Shown in pieces: positions 35,707 to 49,430 of a DNA stretch of 64,000 nt (positions are counted from its first letter, which is position 1; every line of letters starts with the position of its first letter). The notes below the pieces were generated by a model. That model was not told the origin of the DNA and did no database searches. It worked only from the letters and a program-made list of their open reading frames with translations. The stretch lies in the NCBI GenBank assembly GCA_013396755.1, contig VWZF01006736.1:1256422-1320421 (forward strand), written 5' to 3'. Position numbers and translations under genes: made by a program. The stretch is from Sclerurus mexicanus. Its lineage: Eukaryota; Chordata; Aves; Passeriformes; Furnariidae.

Positions 35707-36425
35707 TTTTTGTATTTCCTGATGAGGGGAGGCAAATTCCAGGGCTGAAAAGGCTACATGACAGTTCACATTAAAAACATACTTTGTGCAATGAGTAGTA
35801 CCAAAGGTGACTTCTGTCACATCTTTCTATGTCTGAATAGCAATTGAGCAAAGACTAGACTTCCCCTATGAAACACAATTGAGAAACTTTGAAATTTTCC
35901 ATTTTAGAAGTCCTAGAAATATTTCTCTATTTTGTAAAGGATATCCTGAATTATTGATGAAATATCCTTTCGGCAATGTTCTTAATGGCTTTTTTAATAC
36001 TGTAAAAAACCTCTCTGTGCCCAGATTTTTCTTCAGCAAACTAAAGAAAGAAGTAGGCTCACCTAATAAATATACATGAAACCTTTCTTCATGTCTGTAA
36101 AACTGAATTGTGGGGAAATACATTGTTTTAAAACATTCAGCTTTCTCTCTATTGATTCAAAGAAAATCCTTTACAAATTGACTGTCATCCTACTGTGATT
36201 TCCTTAGGTGATAATATATAAGTAATTCTGGTCATTTTAGTATTAGAAGAACAACTACCCTATGAGTTGGTGTAAAAGTTTTTGCACAAAAGACTTTTGG
36301 AATCTGCAAAACCCAATTACTATACCCAAGCACTTAGGATTGCAAGGCAAGGAGTTGCTGAGAAGTGATACAGGATACAAGTGGTTCATGCCTCTGCAGG
36401 CAAAAGCAGCCCCATATGGGCATTT
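35707..36425. other. Unannotated non-coding stretch
   Basis: No gene or repeat recognised. Overlapping open frames on both strands near 35.9-36.1 kb lack any domain. Confidence 0.5.
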
Positions 36426-36715
36426 CACAGAATCATAGAATCACGGAATGGTTTGAGTCAGAAGGGACTTAAAGATCATCTAGTTCCAGCCTTCCCACCA
36501 CAGGCAGGGATGCCACCCACTAGATCAGGTTGTTCAGGGCCCTATTTAACTAGGCTTTGAACAGCTTCAGGGACAGGGGATCCACAATTTCTTTGGACAA
36601 CCTGTTCAGGTGCCTCACCACCCTCATAGTAAAGAACTTCTTCCTAACATCTAATCTAATCCTAACATCTGCTATTTCTCTGAGGCCTCCCACTCCCTCT
36701 CTGGTGCTTGAAGCC
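36426..36715 (-). mobile_element. CR1 LINE 3' end, well preserved
   Basis: Begins with the terminal repeat cacagaatcatagaatcacg, then gaatggtttgagtcagaagg, aaagatcatctagttccagc, gtgcctcaccaccctcatag and aacttcttcctaacatctaa. This is a textbook reverse-complement CR1 tail, with the best-kept 3' octamer repeat in the window, so it may be among the younger insertions here. Open frames on both strands across it are shadows. Confidence 0.95.
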
Positions 36716-39124
36716 TGGAAACAGCAGGGGGGACCAGGCAGTGGAAAAGAAGGGATCACAAACTTAAACTAGAAGCAATTTGAAACCTTAATAAAGCAAA
36801 TTCAAGATCTGGGATAATGTTTTTTAGATTGGGCAACTGTGTTTATATTGCAGGCCACTTCTTCTTGTGTATGGATAAACATGAGCCATGGATAGACATG
36901 AAGCCTTCTGCTCTCCCTGCACATACTTCAAGGGGATACAAGCTTGCAAAGTGTTCCGTGGCCAATAAATAAATTTGTTGGAGTCTGTGTCCTTTGGAAT
37001 ATAAGTGCCCTAATGTAGCTGCATTTAGGTTAAAAGGGTAAAATGGAGATCCTCAAATTGTAAGAGTACACACCCACTTGTTAGCCTTTCAGAGCATAGT
37101 ATACTAGCACAGCAGCAGAGGAGATATGCTGCTTCTGTAATTCCACATTTATTTATTTATTTTGAACTAGATTTATAAAAGCTCAATGGAAAGTAAAATA
37201 TGTCATAAGGACCTTCTTGAATTCAGCGAAGATTGTAGTCAGAAGATTCAACAGCTTAAAACTTCCCTTTCCTTCAGTCCCCAGATCAGCTGCTTCTGCC
37301 CAGTTTCTTTGAGGACCTGACTACATTGAAGCAGTAAATTTCACCGAGTGGGAAAAAAAATGGAGAATTCCTTCCACACCAAAATCACAAATGAGCACAG
37401 TCATGCCACAGAGACAAGACAGGAGGGAACAATACAAACATTCATCTGAATGTTTCTATGCGCCTAAGTATGCTTTCCAACAAAAATCTCTCCTGAAGAG
37501 TTTCTTAATTACAGCAGCAAACAGCACAGTAAGAAATACTGGCTGTAGGCTGCCATCTGCTGTTTGTGCTATGAAAGGCCACCTGCAGGCAGATTTTGGA
37601 AGATTTCACCTTAGCACTGGAAATAGTATGACAAATCCTCACCTGTGGAAGGCTGAGAGAATCCCATTCCCACCAGTGGCAGCTGATTAAGTTTCTGAAA
37701 GCCAGTGGGTTTTCTGAACCTGACTTACTGCTTCACAGAACTCAAAATCCACTGCCTTGCACAGGTATTTTGTTTGTATTGATATGAATTTAAAATTTAT
37801 ATACTTTGATGTTTACTGTCAGGTTTTGAGTCTTTTAGCCACACAATAAACACACACACACATGCACATGTGTGATCCTCATGGAAGCCACACCCAAAGT
37901 CTAAGTTTTGGGGAACTTCATGTTGTGTGTACAACCTGCACATTGTTTTCTTGCAGTAGGATTATAGATTTATTTTCATGAAATGGCATGCCCTGAAGGT
38001 TCTCCATCGGTTTCCCGGGACTCTTAATAAAATAACTTATTACAGATCAGAACACAAACATTTTATTGGGTTCAAGGGCAGCATGTAAATTAAATGAACC
38101 TGTGCAGATGAGGAGATAGTGGTTCTCTTATTCAACTGACATTTACGTTAACATGTGCAAGACTAGTGCTCATAAAAAGATCTAGAAATAAAAGCCAGCA
38201 TTTTTGCCACTGACTTCCATGAGTTCAAGATTTCAACTAATACATCTTGGTCTTGGTGCACAAATTCCTAAGCCCACAGTGAGCTCCATGTGTTCCCCAC
38301 AGTGAGCTCAGAATACAGATAGTGCCATTAGTTTTGCAATGGAAAGTAAGGAACGTGAAATTCTCTCCATATTGATCATAATCTCAGAAAAAGTCTAGTG
38401 ATCACTTCAGTTGTAGCGTGTACCTCCATCTTGTGGTAGTTACATTTCAGAAATAGCACTATGAATGCTTCAATTTTTCATCTGAAATACCTTTTCTTTT
38501 AAAGTCTCATGAGTCCCTGTTGCAAGAAATGTTAAACTTTCTCTTTCCCATAATATACACAACAGCGTAACTGACTACCTAATTCACACAGGTGAATTTT
38601 GCAATAACTGAGCATCACAATCATGATGCTGAAATCAAGATGATATGGTCAAGATTGACAGACCTCATACTCACTTACTTCTACGCTCTCTGCAGCCCTT
38701 TGCAGAATGTATATAACTCTTTAAAATGCAAAAAGGTCTTTGCTTGCTTGAATGTTCTAATGGATCTCAGTGGAAAGTTCAGAAATATCTGGTATTACGT
38801 ATGTATGTGCATTTGTAAGTACATGGTTGTGTTTGCATGTACGTATTTTACAGTTTCTCGGAGAAAGAGAAGAGGCTTTCAAGTGAAGTTTTTGGAAGCT
38901 AAAAGCACTGTGGAATTTCTTAAGGCTTTTAGTGTACACCCAATAAAATTCTTCAAAAACCTATGCAACATCTGTTGGAGATACCTTCTTAATTTTATTG
39001 TCTTTTCTTAAAAACACTGAATTGATTAAAGTTTACCATGGCACTTCCCAGTTCCTTGAGCTGACAGGAATCTTCTGAGAATCAGCAAAAAGGTAAATGC
39101 AGAGTCCAGCATGTGAGACAATCC
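36716..39124. other. Unannotated non-coding stretch
   Basis: No gene or clear transposon. There is a short CA repeat at 37850-37861 and a 13-base direct repeat (ccacagtgagctc) at about 38275 and 38298. The 99-codon frame at 37391 and the 139-codon frame at 38592 have no domain; the latter is rich in Cys, Phe and Tyr, typical of translated AT-rich DNA. Confidence 0.5.
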
Positions 39125-39798
39125 TGTGCAGCACGGCAGACTGTGGTACAGCTGGCTAGAGAGCAGCTTTGCAGGAAAGGACCCAGGATTTCATCTGGAA
39201 GGTTCGAACATGAGCCACCAATGCCCCTTTGCAGCACGCCAAAGTGTTCTGACCGTATTAGGGGAAGCTAATCCAGCAGGTTAAGAGAAGAGATTGTATT
39301 CAGCACTTGTGAGACCACATCTGAAATGCTGTGTCCAGTTTTGGCTCCACAATAGAAGACAGATGCTGACATACAGGAAAAAGGGCAACAGAGGCCACTA
39401 GGCAGCTTTGTGGCTGGATAACACGAGATAGAAGATCATGTCAGATCTGGGCCTGCTCATCCTGGAGAGGGGAAGGCTGTGGGTGGGGATATCTTACTGC
39501 TGTGAACAACACCAGATGAGAAGATGACAGCGAGTCAGATTTTTCTAGTAGGTGCACAGTTATTGATGGAGAGGCAACAAGCAGAAATTGAAACACAAAA
39601 GAATGTGAATAGCTATAAAGAAAAAGGTTTTTTGTATGAGAAGGCTCAAACACTGGAACAGGTTGTCTCAGGAGTCTGTGGGATCTTCATCTGTAGAGAT
39701 ATTTAAAAGATAGTTCGGTGTGGCTCTGAGCAAGCCCTGATGCCGGCTTTGAGCAGGGGAGTTGGATGTGACACCTCCAGAAGGTGCCTTCTGGCCTG
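39125..39798 (+). mobile_element. CR1 LINE 3' portion, about 670 bp
   Basis: The longest unbroken CR1 tail seen. In order: gaaaggacccaggatttcat, cgaacatgagccaccaatgc, gaccacatctgaaatgctgt followed by gtccagttttggctcc, agggcaacagaggccac, gcctgctcatcctggagagg, a tggaacaggttgtctcagga segment, agatatttaaaagatag and ctttgagcaggggagttgga. This covers the end of the reverse-transcriptase ORF through most of the 3' UTR. Indels and stops break the reading frame, and the terminal octamer repeat is lost. Confidence 0.9.
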
Positions 39799-41585
39799 CC
39801 AGATTCCCTTCTTTACCTTCTGGAGACTTTTCCCATTCATGTGGCAGTAACAACATGATACAGAAATTCTCTTCTGGCTCTCAGGCACTTCAGCAGCAAA
39901 GGAAGAAACAGCACGTGACACTGGAACAGAGTATTTGCTTGGAGCTGTCCAATCCATGAGGTCTCTGTGTGTGCAATGAAATATTCCTACCAAAGCACCT
40001 TTATAAAATGTTTGCGTCTCCTTTTTGTGTTGGAGAAACAGCTAGCTTTCTGTTACTTAAATGCTGTTCTTTGACATCATCTGTAATTGGGTTTACCAGC
40101 CTAACAGCACAACAACAATATATGTGCCGTCACATTAGCAGATAGCATGAACAGTTGGCTATTTTCCAGGTAGTGGAAAGCCATTAAGAAACTCCCATGT
40201 CACTGCAATAGGAATGATCTGTTGTTAATTAGAGACAAATCTCACCTTAAATAGATAAGCAGACAGGTTATTTCTAAGTATAACATCCCCATTAACAACT
40301 CTGGAGGCATGGTTTATAAAATCAGTAGGTCTCACTGAGTCTGGTCTGTGCTGTAATTAGGCTGGCCATCTTCTTTTCCTGACCTATGAATATGTGGGGA
40401 AGCGAATGCTTGGCAGCCTACTGAGTTATTTCCTTTCAGTCTAAAGGAGAGAAGAGTTTGAGGGGTATTGTGAGGACTTTTATCTTTAAAAAATAACATT
40501 GCAAACTATAGTTTCCAGTATTTCCATTATGTTAAACAAAAAGCCATCCTCGAATAAACAGCAGTATTGAACACAAAAAAAAATATACTACTGTAAACAT
40601 TACTATAAAGCAATTCCTATATTCAAATATCTAGGGGTTTATTAATTATTTTATATCACAATTAATGGAAATGCTAAGTAAAATACCTCAAATCTCTCAT
40701 CATGGTAAATCAAATCCTTGTGCTATTTTGAAGAGACTAGGGATCTTCAAGCTGTTAAATTGAGCATCTCAACTGAGAGTCAATGTATTTATCTGTTAAG
40801 CCTGGGGATATACAACATCATTTGTATTTGCTATGGAAACTCCATTGCTGGCATTTTCCATAGGTTAAAGTAGATTTTAGGATGACCTCTGCTGGAAAAA
40901 AATCACAGATTACAGATATTGACTGAATTTCTTTTATTTCTTTTTTTAATTTCACCTCCTAGAATGCAAAATTCAGGGTTATAATTTAAAATCAGTCTCC
41001 AGTTGAGACAAACATATCAAATTGTGTAATTGGCACACGTAATGACATCTCCATGAATAATGTATGAGCAATGATGCTTGCTAATCATATTTGGAGTCTT
41101 TTAAATGTAGCTCTGACTTCATTTGGTCTGAAATTGCAGGAAAGCAGTAAAGTTTATGGAGCACAAAGTACTGCAGTTTCTTGTTACATATACAAGCTTC
41201 AAAGGGTATTACAGTCCATCTATAAGAGAAATATTGACACTTCTGTGAGGGAATACAGAACCTGGGCCTTATATTTGGGTTATTTCTTATTGAACTAATA
41301 GTATAGTAAATATAGATACTTCTTTCACGCAGATGTTTATTTCATGACTTTTGCCTTCCTGTGTTCCACCTTGATTGTTGGATATCTTCTCGAGTAACTA
41401 TTTCTAACAAATATTTTGTTTCTATATATGCATAGAGAGGAAACAGGTGACTCCAAAGCCATTCTTTTTAATTTATTGCAAGCCTTTCAAATTTTAGAAG
41501 CATTCAGTCCTATAAAAATGTCTCTTGTGTTTAAAATACTAATGTTCTTTCAGCTTTTAAAGTCATCAATTCTTTGTCCTGGAAG
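39799..41585. other. Unannotated non-coding stretch
   Basis: No gene or named repeat recognised. Confidence 0.5.
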
Positions 41586-41822
41586 AATAAAAACAAAACA
41601 AAACCAAACCCAAACAACAAACAGAAAACACAGAAGAACCCCAGAAAACAGACAAACAAACAAAAAAACCCAACAAAAACGTGAAAAACCAAACAAAAGA
41701 CCAAAGGGTAAATTTAAAAAACAAAACCAAACAAAAGCAAATACAAAACCAAACTAACCAAACAAACAAAAAATCCCAAAACAAAACAAAAAACAAAACA
41801 CCAAATCAACCGAAAAACAGCC
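41586..41822 (+). repeat. Long A/C-rich tract, nearly free of G and T
   Basis: About 235 bases made of CAAA, CCAAA and AACAA units with very few G or T, so the strands are strongly asymmetric. The long plus-strand (Lys/Gln/Asn/Thr-rich) and minus-strand (Phe/Leu/Trp/Val-rich) frames across it follow from composition and are not genes. Confidence 0.9.
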
Positions 41823-44800
41823 AGATAAAAGAAAGCATCTAGGCAGGACATAAGAAAACTGATGATTTTTCCAAGCTCTCCCATTGCCTCCTACGTGAGC
41901 AGGGTATCTGGTAGCAAACACTACTTTGATCTCCTGTGGGAGAGGGTCCTCTCCATAAATCATAAATAGGAATAAAAGAAAAACAGCACATTCCTTTGAT
42001 TCTTTGCCATGCACAGTGGCTGGTCTGGGTGTTCATAAAAGTAACACTCTTCGAACACATTGGGTTGCAGATCCCCGGGTTTTGAATTTGGAGCCCTGCT
42101 GAGCATCTTCGTGTTCAGATCCTATTCCCATACTCACAGCATGTGGACACTTGCCTGCTTTAAAGCATGGGAGAACATTTGATTGGAATGTTTCAAATGG
42201 CTGTATGCTTATTCACTGCCTTATGTCTCTGGTGTCCCTTGTCACAGATGTAGATCTCTTTCTCAACCCAAGTTTACTTCTCCAGTGCTGTACAGCAACT
42301 CTACACTCTGCAGTTCCCTTAGCTGGGAGAAATCGAGCTGTCAGTGCCTGTTGCTAGGGCATAGTCACATCTGCTTCTCTTCATCATAAAGAGCCAAGAC
42401 ATTTGATGTATGTTCACTGTACTAAGAGGAAGGTGAGACAGTTACGTCAAAAAGCAGAAAGCAAAAGTATGGTTCAAGAGGTTCATGACAGGACATGGTG
42501 CATAAAGGCCATGGACATTGGATGTACCTGGTGAAAAACAGGAGTGATCTGATTCTAGAACACAAAGACCGTGATATTAAAAAGGGGAAAAAAAGAAAAA
42601 TTTAAAAAAAAAAAGGAAGAAGAGTCAAAATGAAAGAACTCGAGCTTCAGCATTACTACCATGATATTTTGTCATAAACAAAGTGATAAATAAGGGAACT
42701 GACAGTTTCTCAAGGGTATCTAATACCAAGATTTCTCAGTGCTAAGTCTTCCTAGGAGAAACACAAACGCTTAGGCACTTCAAAGGTAAAGTAATGCAGA
42801 AGAACAAGCCATGAATATTAATGTAAGGCAAACAGAAACATGACTTCAAAAAGAAAAGTCAGATCATTTAAGGGCAGTGAGAAAGAGAAGGAAAAAAAGC
42901 CCTCAATCCACCAAGCAGTGCTTTTAGATAAATTAGCTTGCACAACTGACCTTCTCCTTCTGTCTCTATAGCAAATACTTGATCAAGCACTTAAATTCAG
43001 CCACTTTGCTGATCGCAAATTACTGCTCTTTGGCCTCTTTCAACATTCACACTTCTCACAGTTTATGCAAAATTTATGAACCTGTCTAACTATCTATACA
43101 TCCACACAGATACAGAGTCAACATCCTTGCCCTTTTCTCTGAATTTTTCTTACTTGCCTCTGAACTCTGTTGCTCTGATCTGCCAGTTACAGTTCAAGTC
43201 ACTCACCTTTCTTTACACTCTCATGAATGATGTTGACAACTTCTTCCTCTATGCCTTCTCTATCAGGGATAACCAGTAAGCAATGATCTCTCAACTAGAT
43301 CAATTTTTGCAACTAGGGTACTCTACACATTGATCTATGCTCTTGAGGGAAACACCAACTAAATATAATATGGTAGACACTGGAAATTTTAATTTTTTTT
43401 TTAATTGCAATCTTCTTTCTTTTTTTTTTTCCTGAGATAGAAAGTATTTTTGCCATAGGGGCAGCAAACTTCTTTGTTCATACAGCAACTATTACTTTAA
43501 TACTAGCATTGTAAGCAAATTGCCTTGAAGACAACATATGGTTTGCCCCAGAAAGCTGACAGAGTGAATAAAGGAAATTGAAGATGTGGATTTCCCCACA
43601 GCACTTAAAGTGATAAAAGTGATGGACCTAATTCTCACCTAGAGAAAAGAAGGTCAGACTACTCTACAGAAACCTATTAGAGGCATCAGGAGAGGCTCTG
43701 AGATCAATAGATATTTAAACAGTAGCCACAGTATGAGATAAATGTTTCTAGAAGTGAAAGAAAAGTATTAAGAAAGAATGTAGGTGCTAGCGGAAAGCTG
43801 ACAGTTGTTTAAACAGCAAAAAACCAACAAACCAACAACCTCCAAAAACCAGGGTCAGTGCGTTTATGACACCTTGAAAATATTTGCACAAATCGGTGGG
43901 AGTTTTGGCTGTGTGCACACTTTTTGCTGTTTTTCTATTAAACATACAGCTGAAAACCATTTCCTTGACTTATTTACAGAGCAGTAATTGGAAAAATAGG
44001 GTTTTCTTTTCTAACTTTGTCTGTAGCAGTATCATTAGTCAAGCAAACAATAACATAAAGAACATATAGAAATGTAAGTTGGGCAGTAGTATTTAACCTC
44101 TTCATTGCTTACAAAATATTTTGTCTATATATGTACTAGTTGATTAAAACTGGCTCTTTCTTGTAAGTAATATAATTGAACCAGTATGGAAATAATAAGT
44201 TGACCTTTCAGCCCTGCTGTAATCACAACCTTACTTGTTGCATTAAGGTAGAAAAACTGTCTCAGGGACTGTGTCTGCAAATGCATCAGTGGGAGATTTT
44301 TGTCTTTTACAGCTGTCAGGAAACATACTGGGATACTCTATTTGCTGGATAAAAAAGATGATGTTTTAATGAGAAAGGCTTATGAAAGCTATCCCAGTAA
44401 AACAAGGACATGAGGCAGCATCTGGAATAAGCACAAAGCAAGAGCACCCGCCCAAGTGTGAACTGGAACCAACATAAAAGTGATGAAGAAAAGAAATTCT
44501 GAGCCTTTGAAATAGCTCCAGTCAGCTTGAAATAAACTGGACTGCTATGCTAGTAATAATACTCCTAAATAAATTGTTGCTGTTCCAATAAGCAAAGCAA
44601 TCAGACTTTATTTTCTCTGTTGAAACCATATATGCTGATTCTCTTTTATCTCTCTATCACAATGCTCTCCTCTGAGCCACAGTGATTCATCCTTTAGGAT
44701 TGAATTCTCCCAATAAAATTTCAATTCATAAACAGATCCCTTGGTGGCAGAACACATTGCCTGAGAGTTTTTCAAATAGTCAAAATGAATATTTAAGACA

Positions 44801-47800
44801 ACTGTATATAGAAACAATACTAACAGTTAGCCAAGGTCTGCAAGACTTTTTATCTTCAGTAACAAAAGTCTTATAACTAACATTTTAACTTGTTAATTTG
44901 TTCTTCCCTGTAGGGAAAACTTTATAGTTAAATATAGAAAAGAAATTTTGCTTACAACTCTGTTACAATAATAAGCATTGTTTTTACAAATAAACTGCAA
45001 AGATCAAGGAAAGATGCATGCTGTCTGGTGATGATGTGCTGCCAACATTTTAACAAAGACCTCTCATAAAACCCCCAAAAAAAGTCCTTCCTTTGCTCAT
45101 GCTAATCTTGACACAGCAAGCAAATTGTAAAAATTTTTCCTTTTAATCCCAAAAGTTCTCACTTGGACTTGCAGGAAGGACAGAAACACAAAGAGGGGAA
45201 AAGTAATTTAAATTAGTTTTTGCTAGTGATTTTTATTTTATGTTCTGACAAAGGAATTGGTAGAAAATCAAAGAAATCCACCTGTAGACAAGAATAGGAA
45301 TGGTATTCTATGGCATAGATAGGATAAACAAGGGGTAAGTACTTGCCACAATCTTCTGATGCCAGGGATACAGAGAATGCATGTTTAGCTGAAGTTCAGA
45401 CCAGGAAGTTTTAAGCAGTCATTCTTCTAGTTTTAAAGATTTTTGGTTTACTAGTACTGTACAGGAAAGTAGATGTCAAGGTAGGGGCTTCCTGAGAATG
45501 TGAATAGCTATCATTTGACATGAACTTCATTTGAAAATAAAAGAAGCTAGAACTTACACAGAATTTAGGCTCCCTAAGTTCAAAATTGCAGTTTTCAAGT
45601 CTCTATTTATCTGCTACCCAGTCTTATAAGTATCACTGTTTTCAAAGTGAGAGTTTCATTGCAATTTAGTTATATTCAGCATCACTCAGGGTCTAGAAAT
45701 TAGGTGTTCCCCTACCGGTATCTAGTAATCATTTCCAGTCAGTAAGTGCACACTGAAAACAACTGTCATAAGTCCATGGCTGTGTTAGACAGGGGCAATA
45801 ATTTTCTTTAAAAATACTGCTATTGCTACCTTCTCTACTCAGACTCTATTCCAAATTTCTACAGAGAACTCACCAGTTAAGTCACATATCAAAGGAAAGG
45901 GAGACAGGTTTATTTCCTATGTACTCTTGAAATTACCTTAATCAGAATCAGAGGCTCTCACCTGCTTAGTGAGTACACAGAAAGAGAGACCTTGCAAGAA
46001 CATGTAGTATTTGTTCCCATTCTTAAAGGTTAGTATTTGCTCCCATTCTTTATTCAGTCTGATTAAAACCAATACTTTGAGCTTCATGCTCAAGTTATTT
46101 CAAGATTCATTGCTTCAGAAACAGAGCACAAAGACCACAAGGACTGTCCTGTATCCCTTGCCCCATGGGTTATTTAATGAGCAACTTCAATGTTGCTTAA
46201 AAAAGAACAAGGTTTCTATGTTTGAAGACACCTCAGGTGAACATGCACTGGCTCCAGATTTACCTCTTGCTTTGTTTTCTTTATTCATTGCTTTTAGAGT
46301 CACCTACAGGATAGTCTCCACTTTGATACCAATTCTGATGCACCAGACTCTCACCATGTACTTTAGGTGGATCTGAAAGCACTCCTAGTTGTTCCTGTTG
46401 AGAATTTGTCTGAAAACTCTGGGTTACTGCAGTCCAGTCTGATTCATTTCATAGGCAAAGCATTCACTCCTCAGTAATAATGTGTATGTTCTGGTAATGT
46501 GATTAAGCAGTAGCCTAGAGATGAGCTGCAGGACTTTCTCCAGATCAGAAGCAAGGCCATCACTCAATCTTTGTCTTGGAGTTGGTAGAAGAATTATAAC
46601 AAGCCTTTTAAGAGTCCCCTTCAGCAGTTCACTAGCATTGAACATCATTGCATTGCAGTCATATGAAGAATTATAACCACCAAAACCAAAATGCTTCAAG
46701 ACAATACATGTAATTTCTCTGCGCTCACCAAACATTTCCATCTCATCAAACATCAGCCTTTTAGACTCTTTTGTCACCACTGATAAGCAATTCTTAATCT
46801 TTTGCTTGCAGTTGAAATACTACTTGGTATATCATGAGACTCCTGAGGAGTTTTGCTTAAATGATGGAAGAAACACACATATTTGGGAAAAGCTGGGTTG
46901 GAATTATGAACAGCATAATTCAGACTTAGCTACTGTTTCAAGATTAATGCAAGGACCCACCTTTCTAAGAAAATTCCATAATACTTGAGGTTTGATTTCA
47001 CAAAATTGCTTTTCACAGATCTATTTCCAAGTTTGAGACATTTTGGCTGTGATAATAAGCATGTGGTCAGCATCTCCCAGTATTGCAAATACCTGGTGAG
47101 GCACACAGGGGCACACAGGATGGAAATTTTCAGCAAAGAAATAAAAAACAACAAAACACAGGAAAAAGAAGCCAAGTTTATGGTATGGTGGATGTTGTCC
47201 TAGAAAAAAATTCAGACTTCTCCATAAGAGGTAAGTGTCGCACTAGGAGTAATGATGAGTGTGGACCTTCAAACAGCTCAGAGTGATCATTTAAGGGGTT
47301 CAAGATGGAGAAAACAGCTACATATTGGAGTGCTATTTCTGTACATCTTCAACTGGAAGACCTGCATACAGTGCATCCTACTACTGTTATGTTCAGAGGA
47401 AAATTTCTGTAAGGCTCTTGTTCTTTAAATATTGACTGTCTTATTGACTCAGCTCTATTTACCCTTTCAGGCACAAGCTCAGCAAGCTGGCAGACCCAGT
47501 TAGCCAGGACGATCCATTAGATTAAAGAAATCCTAACAATTACTTAACACATATTATGTGAGTTTGGGGTAGTTTTTTTTGTATGATTTCCCAAGAATGA
47601 AGTGGGGGAAAAATCCAGGGAATTTGTAATGGATTGTCTGTGGAAACCAAGGGCACTCTTTAAATTGCTTTGCAGCTGCAGTCCCCATTTCATTTAAGCC
47701 TTTACTGATTTTTTCACAGCACAGCAAAGGATTTGTCAATAGCTTATTGACAAGGACAGAAAGAGAAAGAAAGGAAACAGAGAGGTGTCAGTTGTATTCC

Positions 47801-48889
47801 TCTGGCTTTGATAATCATAAAAGGACTTTCCATTTAACTGGTTTTATTTTGGATCATTGGATCAAATACCCCTTTCATATGCTGAGTTATTACAGTAGTA
47901 AGTTTTGATGTGGGAGACTCATTACTCCTCCACTTCTGTGAGAGACAAATATTTCACTGCTGTTTTGGGGGAATAAAATGCAGGCCCTAGAAATGGCTCT
48001 CTTTCAAGGGAGCAGGATGCTGGCATTGTGATAGGCAGAGAGACACCCAGCTCCATGAAACTGAAGCAACTACCCAGCACCCATGAGAGGTTCACTCTGG
48101 GAGGGTATTGCTGATCAGGGTTATCCAGCAGACTTGGAGTACTGGGACCTGCGGGCAGTGAGACCAACAGAGCTCTGTGACCCCCCTCTCGCTGCCCAGG
48201 AACACTGAATGCACACCTCAGGGGACTTATTGCCTTCCTGAGGCAGCAGGTCACAGCATTTCACAGCTCCAGCTGAGTTCCAACTATAGCAGGAGCAGCA
48301 TTTTCCACATAGCTTCTGCATGCACTTTAAATAAAATCCTTTCCCTAGAAGTAGTGAGCGCAACTTAGGAAAACAGGGCAAAACCTGAGGGCATGGCATA
48401 CCTCTGTTCTCCCATTTTGAGGATTATTCTTACAGCTGTCTACAAATAGGCAAAATGTAAGTGCAGATAAGAGAGTAATTTAACTGCCTTAGCTCAGTGA
48501 TTAGATTGCAAACAGAAGCCAGGCGCCCTGACCTCCTGACTCTGCTTTAAAGCTATTACCACAGTTATGAACTGCTCAGACAGGCTTGAAAATACAAGTC
48601 ATGTGGGTGACATCTTCCTGTGGAAACAAAAGGTATCGAATAAGAGCAAAGACAAATTACTTCATTGTAATACTAAAAAGAATTGAAATAGATAATCACA
48701 AATGGGATTTGCGGCCTGCAAAATAAAGAACCTGATTCAACAAAAGCCAAATGGCAGGATTTGCAGTAATCTGGATGGGCACTGTCGCTGTTCGTAAAGG
48801 TGGCTAGATGCACATTTATCTGTGCAAAGATCACCTCATGAAGAGCCTCAAAGGGCTACATTCCCTGACAAGTTTTGCAGGTCCACTAC
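41823..48889. other. Unannotated non-coding stretch
   Basis: 7 kb with no defended gene or transposon. Notes: a purine-rich run near 42583-42625, T-runs near 43390-43430, and a 118-codon minus-strand open frame at 46424-46780 that I could not match to any family (see findings). Confidence 0.5.
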
Positions 48890-49430
48890 TCATTTCACAA
48901 AGAATTGGCTCCTTACGGCTGCTTTAAGCCTTGCTACCACTGGTTGCATTTCACGGTACTTTGTTCTTACCCTATAAGAGTCAGTAGTCTTACTTTCTGT
49001 GTCACTCACAGATTGCAGATCTCTGCCAAGCTCTATGGGCACCCTCCATCCTTTAATCATTCTCACTTTCCTTCTCACAAACTTTTCCAATTGCAACATC
49101 TCCTTTAGAAGCCATGGGGACCAGAACTCCACTTAATGTATCAGCTGTGAAAAAATCATGGGTTTGTGCAGCAGAAAGATGATAGGGTTTTTTTTTTATT
49201 GTTTTATATCTCTTTCTTAATGATTTGATCTGTTTCTTTGACTACTACTGAGATTATGTTTTCAACTATCTATCATAACCCCAGGGGTTTTCTCTGCAGC
49301 AGTAATGACCACTTCAGAGCCTGTCATTTTATGCAATGGTAGGATTGGGTTTTCTGCATGTACATTGCTTTACATTTATCTATGTTGAATTTCATTTGCC
49401 ATTTTTTGTCCAGTCATCCTGTTACAAGAT
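48890..49430 (-). mobile_element. Old CR1 reverse-transcriptase fragment
   Basis: The minus strand encodes EFWSPWLLKEMLQLEKF then VRMIKG, corresponding to the CR1-clade pattern VQFWSPHLKKDILELEKVQ...RATKMIKG. Further 5' on that strand (about 49330-49420) is the reverse of tttacatttatctatgttga and tttcatttgccattttttgt, matching the WQMKFNVDKCK part of the same ORF. The copy is about 20-30% diverged by impression and looks like an ancient CR1 type shared by birds and reptiles. Reading continuity is lost between the two parts. Confidence 0.75.

Noticed and set aside
38592..39011. 139-codon plus-strand open frame
   Set aside because: No domain, and its composition (many Phe, Tyr, Cys, Lys) is typical of translated AT-rich non-coding DNA.
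41566..41796. Phe/Leu/Trp-rich minus-strand frame resembling a membrane protein
   Set aside because: It is the complement of the A/C-rich low-complexity tract; its composition explains both the lack of stops and the hydrophobicity.
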